Part shown: positions 28,567-38,853 of the stretch, in pieces
Layout: each line of letters starts with the position of its first letter
How positions within the stretch are numbered: position 1 is the first letter of the stretch
NCBI GenBank assembly: GCA_018971415.1
Contig: JAGXAW010000010.1
Span: forward strand, 1-39,085
Length of the DNA: 39,085 bases
From: Betaproteobacteria bacterium
GTDB taxonomy: Bacteria > Pseudomonadota > Gammaproteobacteria > Burkholderiales > Ferrovaceae
Direction of reading: 5' to 3'
Made by a program: the position numbers and the translations under genes
Notes under the pieces: model-generated
What the model was told of the DNA's origin: nothing
Seen by the model: only the letters and a program-made list of their open reading frames with translations
Database searches by the model: none

Positions 28567-29589
28567 TTAATGTTGGTTGCCTGGCCTGATCAGTGCAATT
28601 CCGCTTTGTGCATCCTTAATGCATTCCATTAAGAGTGTAGTGAGCGCAAAAACAGCTTCCAAACGAGGAGTAGGGACGTTTACCAGTTGCCCAAGCTCAA
28701 TCACCGAGCCTAACAAAGCGTCCACTTCTAACTCTCGCCCAGCTTCCACGTCTTGAAGCATTGAGGTTTTATGACGGCCTACCTTTTCAGCGCCATCAAT
28801 GCGCTTCTCGATACTCACTCGGAATGTTACGTCTAATTGGTGAGCAATATTTTGCGCTTCCGTCATCATGTCTTTTGCCAATTGCCGTGTTTTGGGATGT
28901 TGGCATATCTCAAGCAAAGTCCCATGAGTTAACGCGCTAATGGGGTTAAAGGTTAAATTGCCCCATAACTTTAACCAAATTTCTGAACGGATATCCTCTA
29001 GGATGGGTGATTTAAAGCCGGCTGCCTTCATGACCTCTGAGATTTTCAAAGCTCGATCTGTGGTGCTTCCATCGAGCTCGCCAATGGGAAAACGAACTCC
29101 TTCAACATGTTTAATGACTCCAGGCGCAACACTGATCGCCGCAGGATAAACCACGCAACCAATAATTCTTTGGGGATCCAAGGTTTTCATGATGACCCCC
29201 TGGGGATCAACGGTTTGTACAACATGGTTTTGATAGGGGCCAGAGCGGCGCTGAAAATACCAAAAAGGAATACCATTTTGCATTGGGATAATGACGGTAT
29301 CTTGTCCAAGGAGTTGATTGATTTCGCCGACTATCGGGGTAAGCTGATGGGCTTTAATGGCTAAAATAACCAGATCAACAATACCCACTTCACTGATTTT
29401 CTCAACTGCACGAACAGGGCCTTGAATACCTTGAGGATGTTCTTCAGTAATTAAGGTTAATCCTTTTTCTTGGATGGCCGATAAGGTTTTACCCCGGGCT
29501 ACAACGGTGACCTCATTGCCTGCGCGAGCAAGTTGAACGGCTAAAAAACCACCGATTGCTCCCCCACCACCGATAATACAAATTTTCAT
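28567..29589 (-). CDS. Ketopantoate reductase family protein (PanE/ApbA-like 2-dehydropantoate 2-reductase)
   Basis: A NADPH-dependent reductase family member. I choose the ATG at 29589 (340 residues) because the protein then starts directly at the dinucleotide motif, MKICIIGGGGAIGGFLAVQL, as in the family; the frame is open to 29628, which would add 13 unlikely residues. The C-terminal domain has EIWLKLWGNLTFNPISALTH with the conserved lysine and the late ELEVDALLGSVIELGQ segment, including the substrate-binding Glu-Asp/Ala pattern. True PanE acts in pantothenate synthesis, but many paralogues act on other 2-keto acids; its position between a LysR regulator and frc suggests a catabolic paralogue. 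Confidence 0.85.
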   Translation of the reverse strand: MKICIIGGGGAIGGFLAVQLARAGNEVTVVARGKTLSAIQEKGLTLITEEHPQGIQGPVRAVEKISEVGIVDLVILAIKAHQLTPIVGEINQLLGQDTVIIPMQNGIPFWYFQRRSGPYQNHVVQTVDPQGVIMKTLDPQRIIGCVVYPAAISVAPGVIKHVEGVRFPIGELDGSTTDRALKISEVMKAAGFKSPILEDIRSEIWLKLWGNLTFNPISALTHGTLLEICQHPKTRQLAKDMMTEAQNIAHQLDVTFRVSIEKRIDGAEKVGRHKTSMLQDVEAGRELEVDALLGSVIELGQLVNVPTPRLEAVFALTTLLMECIKDAQSGIALIRPGNQH

Positions 29590-29726
29590 TCTTTGTCCCA
29601 TGTCAAAGTCATTAAAATTAAAGTACAAACTGTTAAATTATTATTATATTTTTAAATTGTCTTTTAGATTATAAGTGCTGGTCGAATAAGTAAAGTATCT
29701 GAAAAGAAGTATTTTTTATCTTAATA

Positions 29727-29746
29727 TTGACTTATGTACTTGACTT
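29727..29746 (+). repeat. Tandem TTGACTT repeats upstream of the CoA-transferase gene
   Basis: TTGACTT occurs twice, at 29727-29733 and 29740-29746, thirteen bases apart, 65-85 bases before the frc start. Both copies look like -35 hexamers, but no good -10 box lies 16-18 bases after either (TAAAGT, TAATAT and TATAGT follow at longer spacing, 29771-29784). They may be regulator half-sites or a promoter needing an activator. The surrounding divergent gap 29590-29810 is very AT-rich. Confidence 0.4.
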
Positions 29747-29810
29747 TTTTTTGTTAAAGCGACAAAAAGGTAAAGTAATATAGTAAAAATGATTTTTTAA
29801 AGAGGGATTT

Positions 29811-31052
29811 ATGGAAAACGCTTTATCCGGTATTCGCATTCTTGATATGACGCATGTTCAAGCTGGCCCAACCTCATCACAGTTATTGGCGTGGCTTGGA
29901 GCGGATGTGATTAAGTTCGAACCTCCTTCCGGTGATGTGACACGAGGACAATTACGGGATATTCCAGATGCGGATAGCTTATACTTTACTATGCTCAATT
30001 GTAATAAACGCTCTATTACAGTGAACATGAAAAATCCTTCAGGGAAGGAAGTGTTTGTGGAGTTGTTAAAGCAATGTGACGTCATTATGGAAAATTTTGG
30101 TCCTGGCGTGTTGGATAGATTCGGATTTTCTTGGGAAAAAGTGCATGAAATTAATCCCAAAATTATCATGGCCTCAATTAAAGGTTTTGGGTCAGCCGGC
30201 CCCTACTCAGAGTTCAAAGCTTATGAAAACGTCGCTCAGGCTATGGGTGGGGCCATGAGTACTACAGGTTTTGATGATGGTCCGCCACTTGTCACAGGCG
30301 CCCAAATTGGTGACTCAGGTACCGGTTTACACTTGGCCATTGGGATTTTAGCAGCCTTACAATCAAGGCATCGCACTGGCAAAGGACAGTATGTTGAAGT
30401 GGCCATGATGGACTCGGTAATGAATTTATGCCGTGTTAAATTTAGGGATCATCAGCGTCTAACCCATGGCCCATTACCAGAGTACTCGGTGGATACACAA
30501 AACCGTTCGGCAACTCCTCGAAGTGGTAACGATTCCGGTGGTGGTCAATTAGGTAATGCCATTCGTTGTAAACCAGGCGGCCCTAACGATTTTATTTATG
30601 TGGTTGTGCAAGAGGCCGTTTGGGAAAACTTGGCCAAAAAAATAGGCGGGGAGAGTCTCGCAAAAGACCATCGCTTCAGTACCATTCAAGAGAGAAGGCG
30701 AAATCAAGGCGACATGTGGCGCTTGATTACCGATTACGCCAGTCAATATACCAAACGAGAATTTATGGCGATTCTCAATGAAATTGACGTGCCTTGTGGC
30801 CCAATTATGAGTACGGAAGATTTGGCGCAAGATGACCATGTTAAGTTACGCAACATGTATGTTGAGCTCGATCACCCTAAGCGGGGCAAATGGTTTAATG
30901 TGGGAATGCCCATTAAACTCTCAGATAATCATGTGGCAATGAAGCGCTCTCCCTTATTAGGGGAGCACACAGATGAGATCTTGAGAGAGGTATTAGGTTG
31001 GGACGATAACGAAATTGCTCAGCACAAACAAGCTGGGGCCTTTACCAAATAA
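29811..31052 (+). CDS. frc: Formyl-CoA:oxalate CoA-transferase (class III CoA-transferase)
   Basis: A 413-residue family III CoA-transferase. It moves CoA from formyl-CoA to oxalate, giving oxalyl-CoA. The N-terminal ILDMTHVQAGPTSSQLLAWL with Gln17, the SLYFTMLNCNKRSITVNMK segment, MENFGPGVLDRFGFSW, the catalytic Asp168 in TGAQIGDSGTGLH, and the glycine loop SGGGQLGN (about residues 242-249) match the Oxalobacter Frc / E. coli YfdW group rather than CaiB or racemases; the C-terminal RSPLLGEHTDEIL is also conserved. AGAGGG lies four bases before ATG. The usual partner, oxalyl-CoA decarboxylase, is not in the window. Other acyl-CoA:carboxylate pairs remain possible. Confidence 0.85.
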   Translation: MENALSGIRILDMTHVQAGPTSSQLLAWLGADVIKFEPPSGDVTRGQLRDIPDADSLYFTMLNCNKRSITVNMKNPSGKEVFVELLKQCDVIMENFGPGVLDRFGFSWEKVHEINPKIIMASIKGFGSAGPYSEFKAYENVAQAMGGAMSTTGFDDGPPLVTGAQIGDSGTGLHLAIGILAALQSRHRTGKGQYVEVAMMDSVMNLCRVKFRDHQRLTHGPLPEYSVDTQNRSATPRSGNDSGGGQLGNAIRCKPGGPNDFIYVVVQEAVWENLAKKIGGESLAKDHRFSTIQERRRNQGDMWRLITDYASQYTKREFMAILNEIDVPCGPIMSTEDLAQDDHVKLRNMYVELDHPKRGKWFNVGMPIKLSDNHVAMKRSPLLGEHTDEILREVLGWDDNEIAQHKQAGAFTK

Positions 31053-31065
31053 TTGTTGTCATCAA

Positions 31066-31099
31066 AAAACGAGCATTAACCAACGTTACTGCTTGTTTT
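31066..31099 (+). terminator. Rho-independent terminator after frc
   Basis: AAAACGAGCA (31066-31075) pairs with TGCTTGTTTT (31090-31099) through ten pairs including one G-U; inside, after one mismatch, TAAC pairs with GTTA around a CAAC loop. The 3' arm ends in TTTT. It starts 14 bases after the frc stop and ends 25 bases before the pyrG -35 box. Confidence 0.7.
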
Positions 31100-31108
31100 C
31101 TGAAAACG

Positions 31109-31144
31109 GTTTAAATGGAATGTTTGAGGTAAATTCCATTAAAC
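31109..31144. promoter_or_regulatory. Dyad-symmetric operator candidate around the pyrG -35 box
   Basis: GTTTAAATGGAAT (31109-31121) and ATTCCATTAAAC (31133-31144) form a 12-pair inverted repeat with one extra base in the left arm; the inner eight pairs (AATGGAAT/ATTCCATT) are perfect. The -35 hexamer TTGAGG lies in the 11-base centre. The geometry suits a dimeric DNA-binding regulator, though no candidate is known from the window apart from the distant LysR protein. Confidence 0.5.
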
Positions 31145-31152
31145 GATATAAT
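31124..31152 (+). promoter_or_regulatory. Promoter of pyrG-kdsA-eno-ftsB
   Basis: TTGAGG (31124-31129) and a perfect TATAAT (31147-31152) are 17 bases apart, 26 bases before the pyrG start codon, leaving a very short leader of about 20 bases. There is no clear Shine-Dalgarno sequence before ATG 31179. The short leader argues against the long-leader attenuation known for pyrG in Gram-positives. Confidence 0.8.
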
Positions 31153-31163
31153 CAGTCGTCTAA

Positions 31164-33658
<2,495 letters not shown>

Positions 33659-33662
33659 TTGA

Positions 33663-34958
<1,296 letters not shown>

Positions 34959-34976
34959 AAATGGGTCAGGAGCATA

Positions 34977-35291
34977 ATGAGAGATCCTGGAAAAATAGTT
35001 TCATTGTTTTTGTTATTACTCATTACGCTCCTTAGCTATTCACTGTTTATTGGTAAGGGTGGATGGCTTAGAATACGCAGTTTAAGTCAGCAGATAAGCC
35101 AACAAAAAGATGCCAATGTTCAACAAAAAATACGTAACGATGCTTTGAGTGCTGAGGTAAAAGATCTTAAGCAAGGCACAGATGCTTTAGAAGAACACGC
35201 CCGAACTGACCTCGGTATGGTGAGACAGGGCGAAACTTTTTACCGTTACGTCAATCCTTCAGCTGGCCCGTTACCAAAAAATACCCCATAG
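34977..35291 (+). CDS. ftsB: Cell division protein FtsB
   Basis: A 104-residue bitopic membrane protein of the FtsQLB division complex. One hydrophobic helix (about residues 8-25, IVSLFLLLLITLLSYSLF) is followed by GKGGWLRIRSLSQQISQQ and a coiled coil of some 35 residues, then LEEHARTDLGMVRQGETFYRY, the conserved C-terminal FtsB segment. Its place immediately after eno is the standard proteobacterial context. The stop codon is only two bases from the stop of the convergent bamD gene. Confidence 0.95.
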   Translation: MRDPGKIVSLFLLLLITLLSYSLFIGKGGWLRIRSLSQQISQQKDANVQQKIRNDALSAEVKDLKQGTDALEEHARTDLGMVRQGETFYRYVNPSAGPLPKNTP

Positions 35292-35323
35292 CATTAAATT
35301 ATTTTTTTCCACCAAGGGGTATT
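35280..35323. terminator. Inverted repeat enclosing the stop codons of ftsB and bamD
   Basis: AATACCCC (35280-35287) pairs perfectly with GGGGTATT (35316-35323) across a 28-base loop that holds both stop codons and a run of seven T (35302-35308). The structure is symmetric and would work on both transcripts, but the T-run is in the loop rather than after the stem, so it is an atypical terminator or simply a transcript-end hairpin. Confidence 0.35.
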
Positions 35324-36094
35324 AATGCTGGGTTTATTCTTAAGAAATTTACTGTTCGGAAAATCTTGATTGAGTACCCTTAAAGTATCATCTGCCAATT
35401 GAGTTAAGTGCATGGCCTGATAACTTTTTGCCATGATATAGAGGGCTTCTTCTGCTTGTGGACTTCTAGAATACTGGGTAATGACTTCTTTAGCCCGGTC
35501 CACCGCCGCAAGGTAGGCTTGGCGCTTATAATAGTACCTCGCCATAATGACGTTCCCCTTGGCTAATGCATTGACGATGTAGCGCATACGCACCGTTGCA
35601 TCGGGAGTGTATTTACTTTGAGGAAAGCGGGTCACCAATTCTTTGAAGGTCTCAAAGGCCTCTTTGTAAGGCTTGGTATCCCGTTGCGCAAGATCATCAG
35701 GAGAGTACACGCCAAACAAACCCAAGTCATCATCAAAATTGGCTAAGCCTTTCATATAGTAGGCATAATCCACGCCAGGATGATTAGGGTGAGCCTTGAT
35801 AAAACGATCAGCTTCGCTAATGGCTGAAGCTTTTTCACCTTGTTTGTAGTAGGAGTAGATTTGTTCTAATTCCGCCTGTTGAGAATAAATTCCGTAAGGG
35901 TAGCGAGTTTGTAACGATTCATACAGTTTGGCTGCTTGTTCGTAGTTACCATCTAGCATTTGTGCTTTGGCTTCTGAGTAGATTTTGGATGCTGACCAAT
36001 TTTTAGTTGGATCAAGGTCATCTGTCATGCCACTGCAACCTATCAAGGCCAAAGATGCAGTGAGCAGTAAAAAACGGGTTATACTAATGTTCAT
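35294..36094 (-). CDS. bamD: Outer membrane protein assembly factor BamD (ComL lipoprotein)
   Basis: A 266-residue outer-membrane lipoprotein, the essential partner of BamA. A lipoprotein signal ends in LIGC (lipidated Cys20). The mature part begins with the family pattern WSASKIYSEAKAQMLDGNYE followed by TPR-like helical repeats (QAAKLYESLQTRYPYGIYSQ; VDYAYYMKGLANFDDDLG; FKELVTRFPQSKYTPDA). The start codon is separated by one base from the divergent rluD start, the conserved neighbour in many proteobacteria. A short GGA serves as ribosome site. Confidence 0.96.
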   Translation of the reverse strand: MNISITRFLLLTASLALIGCSGMTDDLDPTKNWSASKIYSEAKAQMLDGNYEQAAKLYESLQTRYPYGIYSQQAELEQIYSYYKQGEKASAISEADRFIKAHPNHPGVDYAYYMKGLANFDDDLGLFGVYSPDDLAQRDTKPYKEAFETFKELVTRFPQSKYTPDATVRMRYIVNALAKGNVIMARYYYKRQAYLAAVDRAKEVITQYSRSPQAEEALYIMAKSYQAMHLTQLADDTLRVLNQDFPNSKFLKNKPSINTPWWKKII

Positions 36095-36095
36095 A

Positions 36096-37082
36096 ATGTC
36101 CGAAGTAAATTTTGATTTAATTGATTATACCAGTCTTGATGAATCTGACCCAATTGATGTCATGATACCTCACGATTTGGCCGGTTGTCGTCTTGATCAA
36201 GCGTTAGTTTCTCTCTTACCTGATTATTCCAGAAGCCGACTTCAACAATGGATTAAAGATGGGTCAATAAAACTTAATGGTGAGTTGGCCCAACCTAAAG
36301 ACAAGGTATGGACCGATGATACAGTGTCCGTTCTTGTTCCTGAAGAAGTGGATATGGATGTCATTATTCCGCAAGCCATTTCTTTAAATATTGTTTTTGA
36401 AGATGAAGACATTATGGTGATTAACAAGCCCGCTGGATTGGTGGTTCATCCCGGTAATGGCAATTGGGATAATACCTTACAAAATGGGTTGCTCTTTTAC
36501 AACGAACAACTAAAAATGGTGCCTCGCTGTGGTATTGTTCATCGTCTCGATAAAGACACCAATGGTTTGATGGTGGTGGCTAAAACTTTAGCTGCTCATC
36601 AAGACTTAGTTCGCCAACTGCAAGCAAGAACAGTTAAACGACATTATTGGGCCTGTGTTCAGGGTATGTTAACCATAGCGGGACAGGTGGATGCTCCAAT
36701 TAGTCGTCATCCAACTCAACGGACCAAAATGGCTGTGGTAGCAACTGGGAAAGAAGCTTTAACCTACTATGACGTGATAGAGCGCTTACCCTGCCACACC
36801 TTGGTGGAGTGTCATCTCGCCACTGGCCGCACCCATCAAATTCGGGTACATATGCAATTTATCGGCCACCCTCTTGCTGGAGATCCTATCTATGGTGGAA
36901 AGACGCCTCGTTTTGATGAGAAAAGTATGGCTGCGTTAAAAAACCTAAATAGACAAGCACTACAGGCTTTTCGATTAGGCTTAATTCATCCCTCTACACG
37001 AGAATATTGTGAGTGGAGCATTCCTTTAGCTCAAGACTTAATCGCTTTGGTAGAGGTATTAAGAGACTGTCGATATGAATGA
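36096..37082 (+). CDS. rluD: 23S rRNA pseudouridine synthase RluD
   Basis: A pseudouridine synthase for helix 69 of 23S rRNA. I choose ATG 36096 (328 residues): the frame stays open back to 35985, but that would overlap bamD by 110 bases and add an unlikely N-terminus. An S4 RNA-binding domain (GCRLDQALVSLLPDYSRSRL, about residues 30-49) precedes the catalytic domain, with the catalytic Asp152 in IVHRLDKDTNGLMVVAKT and later CHLATGRTHQIRVHMQFIGH. There is no Shine-Dalgarno; a TATACT at 36080-36085 would start transcription almost at the ATG. pgeF overlaps its end by eight bases. ATG 36162 is an alternative start. Confidence 0.93.
   Translation: MSEVNFDLIDYTSLDESDPIDVMIPHDLAGCRLDQALVSLLPDYSRSRLQQWIKDGSIKLNGELAQPKDKVWTDDTVSVLVPEEVDMDVIIPQAISLNIVFEDEDIMVINKPAGLVVHPGNGNWDNTLQNGLLFYNEQLKMVPRCGIVHRLDKDTNGLMVVAKTLAAHQDLVRQLQARTVKRHYWACVQGMLTIAGQVDAPISRHPTQRTKMAVVATGKEALTYYDVIERLPCHTLVECHLATGRTHQIRVHMQFIGHPLAGDPIYGGKTPRFDEKSMAALKNLNRQALQAFRLGLIHPSTREYCEWSIPLAQDLIALVEVLRDCRYE
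36124..36153 (-). promoter_or_regulatory. bamD promoter inside the rluD coding region
   Basis: On the minus strand, TGGTATAAT (extended -10; TATAAT at 36124-36129) is preceded at 18 bases by TTGGGT (36148-36153). Transcription would begin about 23 bases before the bamD start codon. The element lies inside the first 20 codons of rluD. Confidence 0.65.
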
Positions 37083-37815
37083 ATATAGTGTCAATTGGCC
37101 AGCTCCTAACTGGGTTAGGACATTTGCTACCGTGCGCCAAGGTGGAGTGAGCGAGGGGCCTTGGTCTAGTCTTAATCTTGGTGATCATGTGGGCGATGTC
37201 TTAGAGCACGTAGCCCTTAATCGCCAGCGTGTAGAAGCGCATATTCAAGTGACTCCCATTTATTTAAAGCAAGTTCATGGCACCAGAGTTATTAATCTTG
37301 ATCATCCTTTACCAAACCTCCCTATTGAAGCTGATGCAGCGTTCACCAAATCCAAAGGGAAAGCTGCCGTTGTCTTAACGGCAGACTGTATGCCGATATT
37401 CTTTTGTCATGATAAAGAAAAAGTTGTGGCAGTAGCCCATGCGGGCTGGCGCGGGCTCGCGCAAGGGATAATTCGAGAGACTATTAATGCATTAAATGTC
37501 AGCGTTGAGGAAATCTTGGTCTGGCTTGGGCCAACGATCAGTCAGCCATACTTTGAAGTGGGTGATGAGGTGAAGAGCATTTTTGAGCAACATCACGCTA
37601 TGGCTAAAAATGCTTTTCTACCAGGAAAAGTCCAGAACAAATGGTATGCAGATTTAACATTACTCGCTAAGCAACAGCTCCAGGAACTCGGTGTAACCAA
37701 AGTCTATGGTGGTGATATGTGTAATTATCATCATCCTAACTTGTTTTTTTCGCATCGACGAGATCAAGGCGTGACTGGACGGATGGGGTATTATATTTGG
37801 ATCGATTCTAACTGA
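37075..37815 (+). CDS. pgeF: Peptidoglycan editing factor PgeF / YfiH-family copper-zinc oxidoreductase-nucleosidase
   Basis: A 246-residue protein of the YfiH/LACC1 family, described as a purine nucleoside phosphorylase/adenosine deaminase-like enzyme and, in E. coli, as a factor that prevents wrong amino acids in peptidoglycan stems. The three metal ligands can be placed: His68 in KQVHGTRV, Cys105 in LTADCMPIFF and His122 in VAVAHAGWRGLAQGI. The C-terminal GGDMCNYHHPNLFFSHRRD is also typical. The first ATG overlaps the rluD stop, the near-universal neighbour. Confidence 0.92.
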   Translation: MNEYSVNWPAPNWVRTFATVRQGGVSEGPWSSLNLGDHVGDVLEHVALNRQRVEAHIQVTPIYLKQVHGTRVINLDHPLPNLPIEADAAFTKSKGKAAVVLTADCMPIFFCHDKEKVVAVAHAGWRGLAQGIIRETINALNVSVEEILVWLGPTISQPYFEVGDEVKSIFEQHHAMAKNAFLPGKVQNKWYADLTLLAKQQLQELGVTKVYGGDMCNYHHPNLFFSHRRDQGVTGRMGYYIWIDSN

Positions 37816-37863
37816 AAAAGCAACGTATAATAGTGTGTTCATTAATATCAAGAGTACTTTCCC

Positions 37864-38637
37864 GTGATAATGACCCCTTTAATTAATACTGTCATTGCCA
37901 GTTTAGCGGCAGGGGCCCTGTCGGTGTTTTGCGCAGTGTTGGTGGTATTAACAGCTCGTCCAACTTGGGTGCCGCTGTTAGTCAGCTATGCCATAGGTGC
38001 GCTTTTGGGAGCTGTGTTTCTTGAGATATTGCCTCATGCGTTTACCTTATCCCATAACGCCAATTTGGTGTCCATGACTGTTCTTGCTGGAATATTGTTG
38101 TTTTTCTTATTAGAGAAGTTGGTGTTATGGCGACATGTTCATGCCCATGATGTACATGAACACAGTCATTCTGTTCATGAAGGGCACCATCGGACGGGAG
38201 CGATGGTTGTGGTCGGTGATTCTGTTCATAACTTTGTTGATGGAATCATCATTGCGGCCGCCTTTGTTGCCAATACTCAGCTTGGTATTGTCACTGCACT
38301 TGCCATCATTGCTCATGAAATCCCCCAAGAAGCGGGAGATGTGTTGGTGCTCTTGCATTCAGGGTTAACTAAAAAAAGAGCCTTGTTATTTAATTTGTTG
38401 ACCAGCGTTGCGACTCTAGTGGGTGGGGTATTTGCCTCCCTTGCGCTGCAATCTCTACAACAACTTGTTCCTTACTTATTGGCATTAGCTGCTTCAAGTA
38501 TGATTTATGTGGCAGTGGCTGATTTAATCCCTGGACTACATCGGCGGATTGATTTTAAAGAGTCTGTCTGGCAAGTGATTCTCATAGGACTCGGTGTTGC
38601 CTCTATTCATTGGATGCATATTCTAGTTAGAGAATAA
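37864..38637 (+). CDS. ZIP-family divalent metal transporter
   Basis: A 257-residue polytopic membrane protein with about eight hydrophobic segments. A His-rich cytoplasmic loop (residues 91-109; HVHAHDVHEHSHSVHEGHH) precedes the metal-transport helices with HNFVDG (His122, Asp126) and HEIPQE (His151, Glu152, Glu156), the paired ZIP signature. It probably imports zinc or iron, though direction is not certain for this bacterial subgroup. The start is given as GTG 37864, nine bases after AAGAG; ATG 37870 is the alternative. A TATAAT at 37826-37831, without a clear -35, may be its -10. Confidence 0.88.
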   Translation: MIMTPLINTVIASLAAGALSVFCAVLVVLTARPTWVPLLVSYAIGALLGAVFLEILPHAFTLSHNANLVSMTVLAGILLFFLLEKLVLWRHVHAHDVHEHSHSVHEGHHRTGAMVVVGDSVHNFVDGIIIAAAFVANTQLGIVTALAIIAHEIPQEAGDVLVLLHSGLTKKRALLFNLLTSVATLVGGVFASLALQSLQQLVPYLLALAASSMIYVAVADLIPGLHRRIDFKESVWQVILIGLGVASIHWMHILVRE

Positions 38638-38698
38638 ATCTAGAATTTTTCTAATTCATATTTTTTAACTTTTCGCGGTGTACAATTCATTATTAAGG

Positions 38699-38727
38699 TT
38701 GTCACTTAATCATAATAATTCTAATAA
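38699..38727 (+). promoter_or_regulatory. Weak promoter candidate for the TolC-family gene
   Basis: In the 216-base gap 38638-38853, TTGTCA (38699-38704) and TAATAA (38722-38727) are 17 bases apart, giving a leader of about 120 bases. The same gap holds a palindrome TTAAC-AGT-GTTAA (38780-38792) between this promoter and the gene. The rest of the gap is AT-rich and shows no other structure or open frame. Confidence 0.3.
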
Positions 38728-38853
38728 AGCGTAAAAAAGAGACAAATCTAACAAGAAAATGGTTTAAAAGATGAATTTATTAACAGTGTTAAGTTAATTT
38801 TAAGCTGTTACAGTTAGAGTCAATGATCTGGTTCTATCAAAAAACTTACTTTA

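Noticed and set aside
25276-31052. A complete oxalate degradation operon
   Set aside because: Only the CoA-transferase and a possible downstream reductase are present, on different units, with no oxc, transporter or gcl; the claim is limited to a possible theme.
35985-36095. N-terminal extension of rluD into bamD
   Set aside because: The added 37 residues do not resemble the family and would overlap bamD by 110 bases; ATG 36096 gives the usual RluD length.
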